In this document: positions 23,641 to 37,942 of the stretch, in pieces
How the letters are laid out: the number at the start of each line of letters is the position of its first letter
Numbering within the stretch: the first letter of the stretch is position 1
DNA from: Orientallactaga sibirica
Lineage: Eukaryota; Chordata; Mammalia; Rodentia; Dipodidae
NCBI GenBank assembly: GCA_036365145.1
Contig: JAEOAD010002327.1
Location: forward strand, 124,001-188,000
Direction of reading: 5' to 3'
Length of the DNA: 64,000 bases
Program-made: the position numbers and the translations under genes
Notes under the pieces: generated by a model
Told to the model about the DNA's origin: nothing
The model's input: the letters and a program-made list of their open reading frames with translations, nothing else
The model's database searches: none

Positions 23641-26600
23641 TCTGTTCTACAAATGATGTACTTTCTTATGAAGAGTCTTCTGTGCAGCAAGATCAAACTT
23701 TCCTAGTATGTGTAATCTAACAAGATGTACAACGTAGTAGATTAACCACATTTCTAACGTAGTTTGTTTAGAAAACAAACACCTTCATTGCAGAATGCAG
23801 TACTGTGTGAAGTAATCTAGTTCTGTTCTGCAAGTGAGTTGCTTTCTTACGAAGAGTCTTCAGTGCAGCAAGATCAAACTTTCCTAGTTTGTTTAATCTA
23901 ACAAGATGTACAACTTAGTCGATTAACCACATTTCTAACGTAGTTTGTTTAGAAAACAAACCCATTCATTGCCGAACACAGTACTGTGTGAAATAAGGCT
24001 GTTCTGTTTCCCAAATGAGTTGCTTTCTTACGAAGAGTCTTCAGTGCAGCAAGATCAAACTTTCCTAGTTTGTGTAATCTAACAATATGGAGAACTTAGT
24101 AGATTAACCACATTCCTAACGTAGTTTTTTTAGAAAACAAACACCTCCATTGCCGAATGCTGTACTGTGTGAAGTAAGCTAGTTCTGTTCTACAAATGAG
24201 TTGCTTTCTTACGAAGAGTCTTCAGTGCAGCAAGATCAAACTTTCCTAGTTTGTGTAATCTAACAAGATGTACAACATAGTAGATTAACCACATTTCTAA
24301 CGTAGTTTGTTTAGAAAACAAACACCTTCATTGCCGAATGCAGTACTGTGTGAAGTAAGCTAGTTCTGTTCTACAAATGAGTTGCTTTCTTACGAAGAGT
24401 CTTTAGTGCAGCAAGATCAAACATTCCTAGCTTGTGTAATCTAAGAAGATGTACAACTTAGTAGATTAACCACATTTCTAACGTTGTTTGTTTAGAAAAC
24501 AAACGCCTTCATTCCCGAACACAGTACTGTGTGAAATAAGGCTGTTCTGTTCCCGAAATCAGTTGCTTTCTTGAGAAGAGTTTTCAGGGCAGCAAGATTA
24601 AACTTTCCTAGTTTTTGTAATCTAACAAGATGTACAACTTGATAGACTACCTTCATTTCTAAAGTAGTTTGTTCAGAAAACAAACCCATTCATTGCCGAA
24701 CACAGTACTGTGTGAAATAAGGCTGTTCTGTTCCCCAAATGAGTTGCTTTCTTACGAAGAGTCTTCAGTGCAGCAAGATCAAACTTTCCTACTTTGTGTA
24801 ATCTAACAACATGTACAACTTAGTAGATTAAGCACATTCATAACGTAGTTTGTTCAGAATACAAACGCCTTCATTGCCGAACACAGTACTGTGTGAAATA
24901 AGGCTGTTCTGTTCCCCAAATGAGTTGCTTTCTTACAAAGAGTCTTCAGTGCAGCAAGATCAAACTTTCCTAGTTTGTGTAATCTAACAAGATGTACAAC
25001 TTAGCAGATTAACCACATTTCTAAGGTACTTTGCTTAGAAAACAAACCCATTCATTGCCTAACACAGTACTGTGTGAAATTAGGCTGTTCTGTTCCCCAA
25101 ATGAGTTGCTTTCTTACGAAGACTCTTCAGTGCATCAAGATCAAACTTTCCTAGTTTGTGGAATCTAACAAGATGTACAACTTAGTAGATTAACCACATT
25201 TCTAACGTAAGTTGTTTAGAAAACAAACGCCTTCATTGCCGAACACAGTACTGTGTGAAATAAGCCTGTTCTGATCCCCAAATGAGTTGCTTTCTTACTA
25301 AGAGTCCTCAGTGCAGCAAGATCAAACTTTCCTAGTTTGTGGAATCTAACAAGATGTACAACTTAGGAGATTAACCACATTTCTAACGTAGTTTGTTTAG
25401 AAAACAAATACCTTCATTGCCAAATGCAGTACTGTGTGAAGTAAGCTAGTTCTGTTCTACAAATGATGTACTTTCTTATGAAGAGTCTTCTGTGCAGCAA
25501 GATCAAACTTTCCTAGTATGTGTAATCTAACAAGATGTACAACGTAGTAGATTAACCACATTTCTAACGTAGTTTGTTTAGAAAACAAACACCTTCATTG
25601 CAGAATGCAGTACTGTGTGAAGTAACCTAGTTCTGTTCTGCAAGTGAGTTGCTTTCTTACGAAGAGTCTTCAGTGCAGCAAGATCAAACTTTCCTAGTTT
25701 GTTTAATCTAACAAGATGTACAACTTAGTCGATTAACCACATTTCTAACGTAGTTTGTTTAGAAAACAAACCCATTCATTGCCGAACACAGTACTGTGTG
25801 AAATAAGGCTGTTCTGTTTCCCAAATGAGTTGCTTTCTTACGAAGAGTCTTCAGTGCAGCAAGATCAAACTTTCCTAGTTTGTGTAATCTAACAATATGG
25901 AGAACTTAGTAGATTAACCACATTCCTAACGTAGTTTTTAGAAAACAAACACCTCCATTTTTCAATGCTGTACTGTGTGAAGTAAGCTAGTTCTGTTCTA
26001 CAAATGAGTTGCTTTCTTACGAAGAGTCTTCAGTGCAGCAAGATCAAACTTTCCTAGTTTGTGTAATCTAACAAGATGTACAACATAGTAGATTAACCAC
26101 ATTTCTAACGTAGTTTGTTTAGAAAACAAACACCTTCATTGCCGAATGCAGTACTGTGTGAAGTAAGCTAGTTCTGTTCTACAAATGAGTTGCTTTCTTA
26201 CGAAGAGTCTTTAGTGCAGCAAGATCAAACATTCCTAGCTTGTGTAATCTAAGAAGATGTACAACTTAGTAGATTAACCACATTTCTAACGTTGTTTGTT
26301 TAGAAAACAAACGCCTTCATTCCCGAACACAGTACTGTGTGAAATAAGGCTGTTCTGTTCCCGAAATCAGTTGCTTTCTTGAGAAGAGTTTTCAGGGCAG
26401 CAAGATTAAACTTTCCTAGTTTTTGTAATCTAACAAGATGTACAACTTAATAGACTACCTTCATTTCTAAAGTAGTTTGTTCAGAAAACAAACCCATTCA
26501 TTGCCGAACACAGTACTGTGTGAAATAAGGCTGTTCTGTTCCCCAAATGAGTTGCTTTCTTACGAAGAGTCTTCAGTGCAGCAAGATCAAACTTTCCTAC

Positions 26601-26770
26601 TTTGTGTAATCTAACAACATGTACAACTTAGTAGATTAACCACATTCATAACGTAGTTTGTTCAGAATACAAACGCCTTCATTGCCGAACACAGTACTGT
26701 GTGAAATAAGGCTGTTCTGTTCCCCAAATGAGTTGCTTTCTTACAAAGAGTCTTCAGTGCAGCAAGATCA
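23151..26770 (+). repeat. Tandem duplication of a 10-monomer block (about 1,810 bp)
   Basis: Block 23151-24960 is followed directly by its copy 24961-26770. TTAGCAGATT is at 23191 and 25001 (1,810 bp); the TTTGTG after CTAC is at 24793 and 26601 (1,808 bp). Shared rare variants throughout include TTGCTTAGAAAAC, GTGCATCAAG, GAGTCCTCAG, TAGTATGTG, AACAATATGGAG and TTCAGAATACAAACG. The small length difference comes from a short change near 25936-25962 in the second copy (GTAGTTTTTAG, CCATTTTTCAATG). The near identity marks a recent event. Confidence 0.92.
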
Positions 26771-29365
26771 AACTTTACTAGTTTCTGTAATCTAACAAGA
26801 TGTACAACTTAGTACATTAACCACATTTCTAACGTAGTTTGTTTAGAAAACAAACGCCTTCATTGCTGAATGCAGTACTGTGTGAAGTAAGCTAGTTCTG
26901 TTCTACAAATGAGTTGCATTCTTACGAAGAGTCTTCAGTGCAGCAAGATCAAACTATCCTAGTTTGTGTAATCTAACAAGATGTACAACTTAGTAGATTA
27001 ACCACATTTCTAACGTAGTTTGTTTAGAAAACACACACCTTCATTACCGAATGCAGTACTGTGTGAAGTAAGCTAGTTCTGTTCTACAAATGTGTTGCTT
27101 TCTTACGAAGAGGCTTCAGTGCAGCAAGATCAAACTTTCCTAGTTTGTGTAATCTAACAAGATGTACAATTTAGTAGATTAACCACATTTCTAACGTAGT
27201 TTGTTTAGAAAACAAACACCTTCATTGCCAAACACAGAACTGTGTGAAATAAGGCTATTCTGTTCTCCAAATTAATTGCTTTCTTACGAAGAGTCTTCAG
27301 TGCAGCAAGATCAAACTTTCGTAGTTTGTGTAATCCAAGAAGATGTACAACTTAGTAGATTAACCACATTTCTACCGTAGTTTGTTTAGAAAAAAACCCA
27401 TTCATTTTCGAACACAGTACTGTGTGAAATAAGGCTATTCTGTTCCCCTAATGAGTTGCTTTCTTACGAAGACTCTTCAGTGCAGCATGATCATACTTTC
27501 CTAGTTTGTGTAATCTAACAAGATGTACAACTTAGTAGATTAATCACATTTATATCGTCGTGTGTTTAGAAAACAAACAGCTTCATTGCCAAACACAGTA
27601 CTGTGTGAAATAAGGCTATTCTGTTCTCCAAATGAGTTGCTTTCTTTCGAAGAGTCTTCAGTGCAGCAAGATCAAACTTTCTTAGTTTCTGTAATCTAAC
27701 AAGATGTAGAATTTAGTACATTAACCACATTTCTAACGTAGTTTGTTTAGAAAACAAACACCTTCATTGCGGAACGCAGTACTGTGTGAAATAAGGCTGT
27801 GCTGTTCCCCAAATGAGTTGCTTTCTTACGAAGACTCTTCAGTGCAGCACGATCAAACTTTCCTCGTTTGTGTAATCTAACAAGATGTACAACTTAGTAG
27901 ATTAATCACATTTATAACGTCGTTTGTTTAGAAACCAAACACCTTCATTGCCGAATGCAGTACTGTGTGAAATAAGGCTATTCTGTTCTCCAAATGAGTT
28001 GCTTTCTTACGAAGAGTCTTCAGTGCAGCAAGATCAAACTTTCCTACTTTTTGTAATCTAGCAAGATGTAAAACTTAGTAGATTAACCACATTTCTAACG
28101 TAGTTTGTTTAGAAAACAAACGCCTTCATTGCCGAACACAGTACTGTGTGAAATAAGGCTGTTCTGTTCCGGAAATCAGTTGCTTTCTTGAGAAGAGTCT
28201 TCCGGGCAGCAAGCTCAAACTTTCCTAGTTTTTGTAATCTAAAAAGATGTACCACTTAATAGACTACCTTCATTTCTAAAGTAGTTTGTTTAGAAAACAA
28301 ACCCATTCATTTCCGAACACAGTACTGTGTGAAATAAGGCTGGTCAGTTCCCCAAATGAGTTGCTTTCTTACAAAGAGTCTTCTGTGCAGCAAGATCAAA
28401 CTTTCCTAGTTTGTGTAATCTAACAAGATGTACAACTTAGTAGATTAACCACATTTGTAACGTAGTTTTTTTAGAAAACCAACGCCTTCATTGCTGAACA
28501 CAGTACAGTGCGAAAGAAGGCTGTTCTGTTCCCCAAATGAGTTGCTTTCTTACGAAGAGTCTTCAGTGCAGCAAGATCAAACTTTCTTAGTTTGTGTAAT
28601 CTAACAAGATGTATAACTTAGTTGATTAACCACATTTCTAACGTAGTTTGTTTAGAAAACAAACACCTTCATTACCGAATGCAGTACTGTGTGAAGTAAG
28701 CTAGTTCTGTTCTACAAATGAGTTGCTTTCTTACGAAGAGTCTTCAGTGCAGCAAGATCAAACTTTCCTAGTTTGTGTAATCAAACAAGATGTATAACTT
28801 AGTAGATTCACCACATTTCTAACGTAGTTTGTTTAGAAAACAGGCCCAAAAATTGCCGAACACAGCACTGTGTGAAAGAAGGCTGTTCTGTTCCCCAAAT
28901 GAGTTGCTTTCTTACGAAGAGTCTTCAGTGCAGCAAGATCAAACTTTCCTAATTTGTGTAACATAACAAGATGTAGAATTTAGTAGATTAACCACATTTC
29001 TAACGTAGTTTGTTTAGAAAACAAATGCCGTCATTGCCGAACAAAGTACTGTGTGAAATTATGCTGTTCTGTTCCCCAAATGAGTTGCTTTCTTACGAAG
29101 AGTCTTCAGTGCAGCAAGATCAAACTTTCCTAGTTTTTGTAATATAACAAGATGTACAAGTTAGTAGATTAACCACATTTCTAACGTAGTTTGTTTAGAA
29201 AACAAACGCCTTCATTGCCGAACACAGTACTGTGTGAAATAAGCCTGTTCTGATCCCCAAATGAGTTGCGTTCTTACGAAGAGTCTTCAGTGCAGCAAGA
29301 TCAAACTTTCTTAGTTTCTGTTATCTAACAAAATTTAGAATTTAGTAGATTAACCACATTTCTAA
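26770..29365 (+). repeat. Monomers without a clear HOR
   Basis: The 181-bp step continues but I found no long in-order duplication. Monomers are individually marked: TTTATATCGTCGTGTG near 27550, the related TTTATAACGTCGTTTG near 27910, CAGGCCCAAAAATTGCC near 28842 and CAAGCTCAAAC near 28210. No gene or insertion was seen. Confidence 0.7.
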
Positions 29366-32300
29366 CATAGTTTGTTTAGAAAACAAACACCTTCATTGCG
29401 GAATGCAGTACTGTGTGAAATAAGGCTGTTCTGTTCCGCAAATGAGTTGCTTTCTTTCGAGGAGTCTTCAGTGCAGCAAGATCAAACTTTCCTAGTTTGT
29501 ATAATCTAACAAGATGTACAACTTAGTAGATTAACCACATTTCTAACGTAGTTTGTTTAGAAAACAAACACCTGCATTGCCGAATGCAGTACTGTGTGAA
29601 GTAAGCTGGTTCTGTTCTACAAATGAGTTGATTTCTTACGAAGAGTCTTCAGTGCAGCAAGATCAAACTTTCCTAGTTTGTGTAATCTAACAAGATGTAC
29701 AACTTAGTAGATTTACCACATTTCTAACGTAGCTTGTTTAGAAAACAAACGCTTTCATTGCCGAACACAGTACGGTGTGAAATAAGGCTGTTCTGTTCCC
29801 CAAATGAGTTGCTTTCTTACGAAGAGTCTTCAGTGCAGCAAGATCAAACTTTCCTAGTTTGTGAAATCTAACAAGATGTACAACATAATAGATTAACCAC
29901 ATTTCTAACTTAGTTTGTTTTGAAAACAAGCCCATTAATTGCCGAACACAGTATTGTGTGAAATAAGGCTGTTCTTTTCCCCAAATGAGATGTTTCTTAC
30001 GGAGACTCTTCAGTGCAGCAAGATCAAACTTTCCTAGTTTGTGTAATCTAACAAGACGTACAACTTAGTAGATTAACCACATTTCTAACGTAGTATGTTT
30101 AGAAAACGAACACCTTCATTGCCGAATGCAGTACTGTGTTAAACAAGCTAGTTCTGTTCTACAAATGAGTTGCTTTCTTACGAAGAGTCTTCAGTGCATC
30201 AAGATCAAACTTTCCTAGTTTGTGTAATCTAACAAGATGTACAACTTAGTTGATTAACCACATTTCTAACTTAGTTTGTTTAGAAAAGAAGCCCATTAAT
30301 TGCCGAACACAGTAGTGTGTGAAATAAGGCTGTTCTGTTCCCCAAATGAGTTGCTTTCTTACGAAGACTCTTCAGTGCAGCAAGATCAAACTTTCCTAGT
30401 TTGTGTAATCTAACAAGATGTACAACTTAGTAGATTAACCACATTTCTAACGCAATTTGTTTAGAAAACAAACACCTTCATTGTCGAATGCAGTACTGTG
30501 TGAAATGAGCCTGTTCTGATCCCCAAATTGGTTACTTTCTTACGAAGAGTCTTCAGTGCAGCAAGATCAAACTTTCCTAGTTTGTGTAATATAACAAGAT
30601 GTAGAATTTAGTAGATTAACCACATTTCTAACGTGGTTTGTTTAGAAAACAAACGCCTTCATTGCCGAACACAGTACTGTGTGAAATAAGCCTGTTCTGA
30701 TCACCAAATGAGTTGCGTTCTTACGAAGAGTCTTCAGTGCAGCAAGATCAAACTTTCTTAGTTTCTGTAATCTAACATAATGTAGAATTTAGTAGATTAA
30801 CCACATTTCTAACAAAGTTTGTTTAGAAAACAAACACCTTCATTGCGGAACGCAGTACTGTGTGAAATAAGGCTGTTCTGTTCTGCCAATGAGTTGCTTT
30901 CTTTCGAAGAGTCTTCAGTGCTGCAAGATCAAACTTTCCTATTTTGTAAAATCTAACAAAATGTACAACTTAGTAGATTAACCACATTTCTAACGTAGTT
31001 TGTTTAGAAAACAAACACCTTCATTGCGGAATGCAGTACTGTGTGAAATAAGGCTGTTCTGTTCCGCAAATGAGTTGCTTTCTTTCGAGGAGTCTTCAGT
31101 GCAGCAAGATCAAACTTTCCTAGTTTGTATAATCTAACAAGATGTACAACTTAGTAGATTAACCACATTTCTAACGTAGTTTGTTTAGAAAACAAACACC
31201 TGCATTGCCGAATGCAGTACTGTGTGAAGTAAGCTGGTTCTGTTCTACAAATGAGTTGCTTTCTTACGAAGAGTCTTCAGTGCAGCAAGATCAAACTTTC
31301 CTAGTTTGTGTAATCTAACAAGATGTACAACTTAGTAGATTTACCACATTTCTAACGTAGCTTGTTTAGAAAACAAACGCTTTCATTGCCGAACACAGTA
31401 CGGTGTGAAATAAGGCTGTTCTGTTCCCCAAATGAGTTGCTTTCTTACGAAGAGTCTTCAGTGCAGCAAGATCAAACTTTCCTAGTTTGTGAAATCTAAC
31501 AAGATGTACAACATAATAGATTAACCACATTTCTAACGTAGTTTGTTTAGAAAACAAGCCCATTAATTGCCGAACACAGTATTGTGTGAAATAAGGCTGT
31601 TCTTTTCCCCAAATGAGATGTTTCTTACGGAGACTCTTCAGTGCAGCAAGATCAAACTTTCCTAGTTTGTGTAATCTAACAAGATGTACAACTTAGTAGA
31701 TTAACCACATTTCTAACGTAGTTTGTTTAGAAAACGAACACCTTCATTGCCGAATGCAGTACTGTGTGAAGCAAGCTAGTTCTGTTCTACAAATGAGTTG
31801 CTTTCTTACGAAGAGTCTTCAGTGCATCAAGATCAAACTTTCCTAGTTTGTGTAATCTAACAAGATGTACAACTTAGTTGATTAACCACATTTCTAACTT
31901 AGTTTGTTTAGAAAAGAAGCCCATTAATTGCCGAACACAGTACTGTGTGAAATAAGGCTGTTCTGTTCCCCAAATGAGTTGCTTTCTTAGGAAGACTCCT
32001 CAGTGCAGCAAGATCAAACTTTCCTAGTGTGTGTAATCTAACAAGATGTACAACTTAGTAGATTAACCACATTTCTAACGCAATTTGTTTAGAAAACAAA
32101 CACCTTCATTGCCGAATGCAGTACTGTGTGAAATGAGCCTGTTCTGATCCCCAAATTGGTTACTTTCTTACGAAGAGTCTTCAGTGCAGCAAGATCAAAC
32201 ATTCCTAGTTTGTGTAATATAACAAGATGTAGAATTTAGTAGATTAACCACATTTCTAACGTGGTTTGTTTAGAAAACAAACGCCTTCATTGCCGAACAC

Positions 32301-32620
32301 AGTACTGTGTGAAATAAGCCTGTTCTGATCACCAAATGAGTTGCGTTCTTACGAAGAGTCTTCAGTGCAGCAAGATCAAACTTTCTTAGTTTCTGTAATC
32401 TAACAAAATGTAGAATTTAGTAGATTAACCACATTTCTAACAAAGTTTGTTTAGAAAACAAACACCTTCATTGCGGAACGCAGTACTGTGTGAAATAAGG
32501 CTGTTCTGTTCTGCCAATGAGTTGCTTTCTTTCGAAGAGTCTTCAGTGCAGCAAGATCAAACTTTCCTATTTTGTAAAATCTAACAAAATGTACAACTTA
32601 GTAGATTAACCACATTTCTA
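29365..32620 (+). repeat. Tandem duplication of a 9-monomer block (1,628 bp)
   Basis: Block about 29365-30992 is followed directly by its copy about 30993-32620, at an offset of 1,628 bp (9 x 181 minus 1). Shared rare features in the same order are TTCGAGGAGTC, AACACCTGCATTG, AGTACGGTGTG, GTGAAATCTAAC, ACATAATAG, AAGCCCATTAATTG, GAGATGTTTC, GGAGACTC, ATTGGTTACTTTC and GATCACCAAATG. Only scattered single-base differences separate the copies, so the event is recent. The ends are placed where the flanks stop matching, to within about 30 bp. Confidence 0.92.
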
Positions 32621-34500
32621 ACGTAGTTTGTTTATAAAACAAACGCCATCATTGCCAAACAAAGTACTGTGTGAAATTATGCTGTTCTATTCCCCAAATG
32701 CGTTGCTTTCTTACGAAGAGTCTTCAGTGCAGCAAGATCAAACTTTCCTAGTTTGTGTAATCTAACAAGATGTACAACTTAGTAGATTAACCACATTTCT
32801 AAGGTAGTTTGTTAGAAAACAAACACCTGCATTGCCGAATGCAGTACTGTGTGAAGTAAGCTAGTTCTGTTCCACAAATGAGTTGCTTTCTTACGAAGAG
32901 TCTTCAGTGCAGCAAGTTCAAACTTTCCTAGTTTGTGAAATCTAACAAGATGTACAACGTAGTAGATTAACCACAGTTCTAACGTACTTTGTTTAGAAAA
33001 CAAACACCTTCATTGCAGAATGCAGTACTGTGTGAAGTAAGCTAGTTCTGTTCTACAAATGAGTTGCTTTCTTACGAAGAGTCTTCAGTGCAGCAAGATC
33101 AAACTTTCCTAGTTTGTGTAACCTAACAAGATGTACAATTTAGTAGATTAACCACTTTTCTAACGTAGTTTGTTTAGAAAACAAACCCATTCATTGCCGA
33201 ACACAGTACTGTGTGAAATAAGTCTGTTCTGTTCCCCAAATGAGTTGCTTTCTTACGAAGAGTCTTCAGTGCAGCAAGATCAAACTTTCCTAGTTTGTGT
33301 AATCTAACAAGATGTACAACTTAGTAGATTAACCACATTACTAACGTTGTTTGTTTAGAAAACAAACACCTTCATTGCCGAATGCAGTACTGTGTGAAGC
33401 AAGCTAGTTCTATTCTACAAATGAGTTGCTTTCTTACGAAGAGTCTTCAGTGCAGCAAGATCAAACTTTCCTAGTTTGTGTAATCTAACAACATGTACAA
33501 CTTAGTAGATTAACCACATTTCTAATGAAGTTGTTTAGAAAACAAGCCCATTAATTGCCAAACACAGTACTGTGTGAAATAAGGCTGTTCTGTTCCCCAA
33601 ATGAGTTGCTTTCTTACGAAGACTCTTCAGTGCAGCAAGATCAAACTTTCCTAGTGTGTGTAATCTAACAAGATGTACAACTTAGTAGATTAACCACATT
33701 TCTAACGTAGTTTGTTTAGAAAACAAACACCTTCAGTGCAGAATGCAGTACTGTGTGAAGTAAGCTAGTTCTGTTCTACAAATGAGTTGGTTTCTTACGA
33801 AGAGTCTTCAGTGCAGCTAGATCTAACTTTCCTAGTTTGTGTAATCTAACAAGATTTACAACTTAGTAGATTAACCACATTTCTAACGTAGTTTGTTTAG
33901 AAAATAAACGCCTTCATTGCCGAACACAGTACTGTGTGAAATAAGGCTGTTCTGTTCCCGAAATCAGTTGCTTTCTTGAGAAGAGTCTTCAGGGCAGCAA
34001 GATCAAACTTTCCTAGTTTTTGTAATCTAACAAGATGTACAACTTTATAGACTACCTTCATTTCTAAAGTACTTCGTTTAGAAAACAAACCCATTCATTG
34101 CCGCACACAGTACTGTGTGAAATCAGGCTGTTCTGTTCCCCAAATGATTTCCTTTCTTACGAAGACTCTTCAGTGCAGCAAGATCAAACTTTCCTATTTG
34201 TGTAATCTAACAAGATGTACAACTTAGGAGATTAACCACATTTCTAACGTAGTTTGTTTAGAAAACAAATACCTTCAATGCAGAATGCAGTACTGTGTGA
34301 AGTAAGCTAGTTCTGTTCTCCAAATGAGTTGCTTTCTTACGAACAGTCTTCAGTGCAGCAAGATCAAACTTTCCTAGTTTGTGTAATCTAACAAGATGTA
34401 CAACTAAGTAGATTAACCACATTTCTAACGTAGTTTGTTTAGAAAACAAACACCTTCATTGCCGAACACAGTAATGTGTGAAATAAGGCTGTTCTTTTCC
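32620..34500 (+). repeat. Mosaic monomers between duplicated blocks
   Basis: About ten monomers of mixed type, alternating GAATGCAG...TAAGCTAG copies with GAACACAG...TAAGGCTG copies. One GAAATCAG...TTGAGAAGAG monomer followed by ATAGACTACC lies at 33957-34055. No longer in-order repeat was found inside this stretch. Confidence 0.7.
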
Positions 34501-37500
34501 CGAAATCAGTTGCTTTCTTGAGAAGAGTCTTCAGGGCTGCAAGATCAAACTTTCCTAGTTTTTGTCATCTAACAAGATGTACAACTTAATAGACTACCTT
34601 CATTTCTAAAGTAGTTCGTTTAGAAAACAATTCATTGCCGAACACAGTACTTTGTGAAATAAGGCTGTTCTGTTCCCCAAATGAGTTGGTTTCTTACGAA
34701 GACTCTTCAGTGCAGCAAGACAAACTTTCCTAGTTTGTGTAATCTAACAAGATGTACAACTTAGTAGATTAACCATATTTCTAACGTAGCTTGTTTAGAA
34801 AACAAACACCTTCATTGCAGAATGCAGTACTGTGTGAAGTAAGCTAGTTCTGTTCTCCAAATGAGTTGCTTTCTTACGAAGAGTCTTCAGTGCAGCCAGA
34901 TCAAACTTTCCTAGTTTCTGTAATCTAACTAGATGTACAACTTAGTAGATTAACCACATTTATAATGTAGTTTGTTTAGAAAACAAACACCTTCATTGCC
35001 GAACACAGTACTTTGTGAAATAAGGCTATTCTGTTCTCCAAATGAGTTGCTTTCTTACGGAGAGTCTTCAGTGCAGCAAGATCAAACTTTCCTAGTTTGT
35101 GTAATCTAACAAGATGTACATCTTAGTAGATTAACCACATTACTAACGAAGTTTGTTTAGAAAAGAAACGCCTTCATTGCCGAACACAGTACTGTGTGAA
35201 ATAAGGCTGTTATTTTCCGGAAATCAGTTGCTTTCTTGAGAAGAGTCTTCAGGGCAGCAAGCTCAACCTTTCCTAGTTTTTGTAATCTAACAAGATGTAC
35301 AACTTAATAGACTACCTTCATTTCTAAAGTAGTTTGTTTAGAAAACAATCCCATTCATTGCCGAACACAGTACTGTGTGAAATAAGTTTGTTCTGTTCCG
35401 CAAATGACTTGCTTTCTTACGAACAGTCTTCACTGCAGCAAGATCAAACGTTCCTAGTTTGGGTAATCTAACAAGATGTACAACTGAGTAGATTAACCAC
35501 ATTTCTAACGTAGCTTGTTTAGAAAACAAACACCTTCATTGCAGAATGCAGTACTGTGTGAAATAAGCTAGTTCTGTTCTCCAAATGAGTTGCTTTCTTA
35601 CGAAGAGTCTTCAGTGCAACAAGATCAAACTTTCCTAGTTTGTGTAATCTAACAAGATGTACAACTTAGTAGATTAACCACATTTATAACGTAGTTTGTT
35701 TAGAAAACAAACACCTTCATTGCCGAACACAGTACTGTGTGAAATAAGGCTATTCTGTTCTCCAAATGAGTTGCTTTCTTACGAAGAGTCTTCAGTGCAG
35801 CAAGATCAAACTTTCCTAGTTTGTGTATTCTAGCAAGATGTACAACTTAGTAGATTAACCACATTTCTAACGTAGTTTGTTTAGAAAACAAACGCCTTCA
35901 TTGCCAAACACAGTACTGTGTGAAATAAGGCTGTTCTGTTCCGGAAATCAGTTCCTTTCTTGAGAAGAGTCTTCAGGGCACCAAGCTCAACCTTTCTTAG
36001 TTTTTGTAATCTAACAAGATGTACAACTTAATAGACTACCTTCATTTCTAAAGTAGTTTGTTTAGAAAACAATCCCATTCATTGCCGAACACAGTACTGT
36101 GTGAAATAAGTTTGTTCTGTTCCGCAAATGAGTTGCTTTCTTACGAAGAGTCTTCAGTGCAGCAAGATCAAACCTTCCTAGTTTGTGTAATCTAACAAGA
36201 TGTACAACTGAGTAGATTAACCACATTTCTAATGTAGTTTGTTTAGAAAACTAACACCTTCGTTGCCGAACGAAGTACTGTTTGAAGTAAGCCAGTTCTG
36301 TTCAACAAATGAGTTGCTTTCTTACGAAGAGTCTTCAGTGCAGCAAGATCAAACTTTCCTAGTTTGTGAAATCTAACAAGATTTACAACTTCATAGACTA
36401 CCTTCATTTCTAAAGTAGTTTGTTTAGAAAACAAACCCATTATTGCCGAACACAGTACTGTGTGAAATAAGGCTGTTCTGTTCCCCAAATGAGCTGCTTT
36501 CTTACGAAGACTCTTCAGTGCAGCAAGATCAAACTTTCCTAGTTTGTGTAATCTAACAAAATGTACATCTTAGTAGATTAACCACATTTCTAACGTAGTT
36601 TGTTTAGACAACAAACGCCTTCATTGCCGAACACAGTACTGTGTGAAATAAGCCTGTTCTGATTCCCAAATGAGTTGCTTTGTTACGAAGAGTCTTCAGT
36701 GCAGCAAGATCAAACTTTCCTAGTTGGTGTAATCTAACAAGATGTCCAACTTAATAGATTAACCACATTTCTAACGTAGTTTTTTTAGAGAACAAACACC
36801 TTCATTGCCTAAGGCAGTACTGTGTGAAATAAGGCTGTTCTGTTCCGCAAATGAGTTGCTTTCTTACGAAGAGACTTCAGTGCAGCAAGATCAAACTTTC
36901 CTAGTTTGTATAATCTAACAAGATGTACAAGTTAGTAGATTAACCACATTTCTAACGTAGTTTGTTTAGAAAACAAATGCCTTCATTGACGAACACAGTA
37001 CTGTGTGAAATAAGGCTGTTCTGTTCCCCAAATGAGTTGCTTTCTTACGAAGAGTCTTCAGTGCAGCAATATGAAACTTTCCTAGTTTGTGTAAACTAAC
37101 AAGATGTACAACTGAATAGACTACCTTCATTTCTAAAGTAGTTTGTTTAGAAAATAATCCCATTCTTTGCCGAACACAGTACTGTGTGAAATAAGGCTGT
37201 TCTGTTCCACAAATGAGTTGGTTACTCACGAAGAGTCTTCAGTGCAGCAAGATCAAACTTTCCTAGTTTGTGTAATCAAACACGATGTACAACTTAGTAG
37301 ATTAACCACATTTCTAACGTAGTTTGTTTAGAAAACAAACGCCTTCATTGCCGAACACAGTACTGTGTGAAATTAGACTGTTCTGTTCCCCAAATGAGTT
37401 CCTTTCTTAGGAAGAGTCTTCAGTGCAGCAAGATCAAACTTTCCTAGTTTGTGTAATCTAACAAGATGTACAACTTAGTAGATTAACCACATTTCTAAGG

Positions 37501-37942
37501 TAGTTTGTTTTGAAAACAAACACCTTCATTGCAGAATGCAGTACTGTGTGAAGTAAGCTAGTTCTGTTCTATAAATGAGTTGCTTTCTTACGAAGAATCT
37601 TCAGTGCAGGAAGATCAAACTTTCCTAATTTTGTGTAATCTAACAAGATGTACAACTTAGTAGATTAACCACATTTCTAACGTAGTTTGTTTAGAAAACA
37701 AACACCTTCATTGCCGAACACAGTAATGTGTGAAATAAGGCTGTTCTTTTCCCGAAATCAGTTGCTTTCTTGAGAAGAGTCTTCAGGGCTGCAAGATCAA
37801 ACTTTCCTAGTTTTTGTCATCTAACAAGATGTACAACTTAATAGACTACCTTCATTTCTAAAGTAGTTCGTTTAGAAAACAATTCATTGCCGAACACAGT
37901 ACTTTGTGAAATAAGGCTGTTCTGTTCCCCAAATGAGTTGCT
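34420..37942 (+). repeat. 18-monomer-spaced duplication with shared deletion
   Basis: Segments of about 270 bp at 34420-34690 and 37673-37942 share CAGTAATGTGTG, GTTCTTTTCCCG, GGGCTGCAAG, TTTTTGTCATC and the short-deletion word GAAAACAATTCATTG. The marker GTAATGTGTG is at 34471 and 37723 (3,252 bp). The shared deletion shows that they descend from one copy. Confidence 0.85.
34500..36240 (+). repeat. 4-monomer HOR (724 bp), about 2.4 copies
   Basis: GAAATCAG of the TTGAGAAGAG monomer lies at 34502, 35220 and 35944. GCTCAACC is at 35261 and 35985 (724 bp), AATAAGTTTG at 35381 and 36105 (724 bp), and GCAGAATGCAG at 34817 and 35541 (724 bp). The first step is 718 bp because of short losses in AACAATTCATTG and GCAAGACAAAC. 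Four monomer types repeat in fixed order. Confidence 0.88.
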
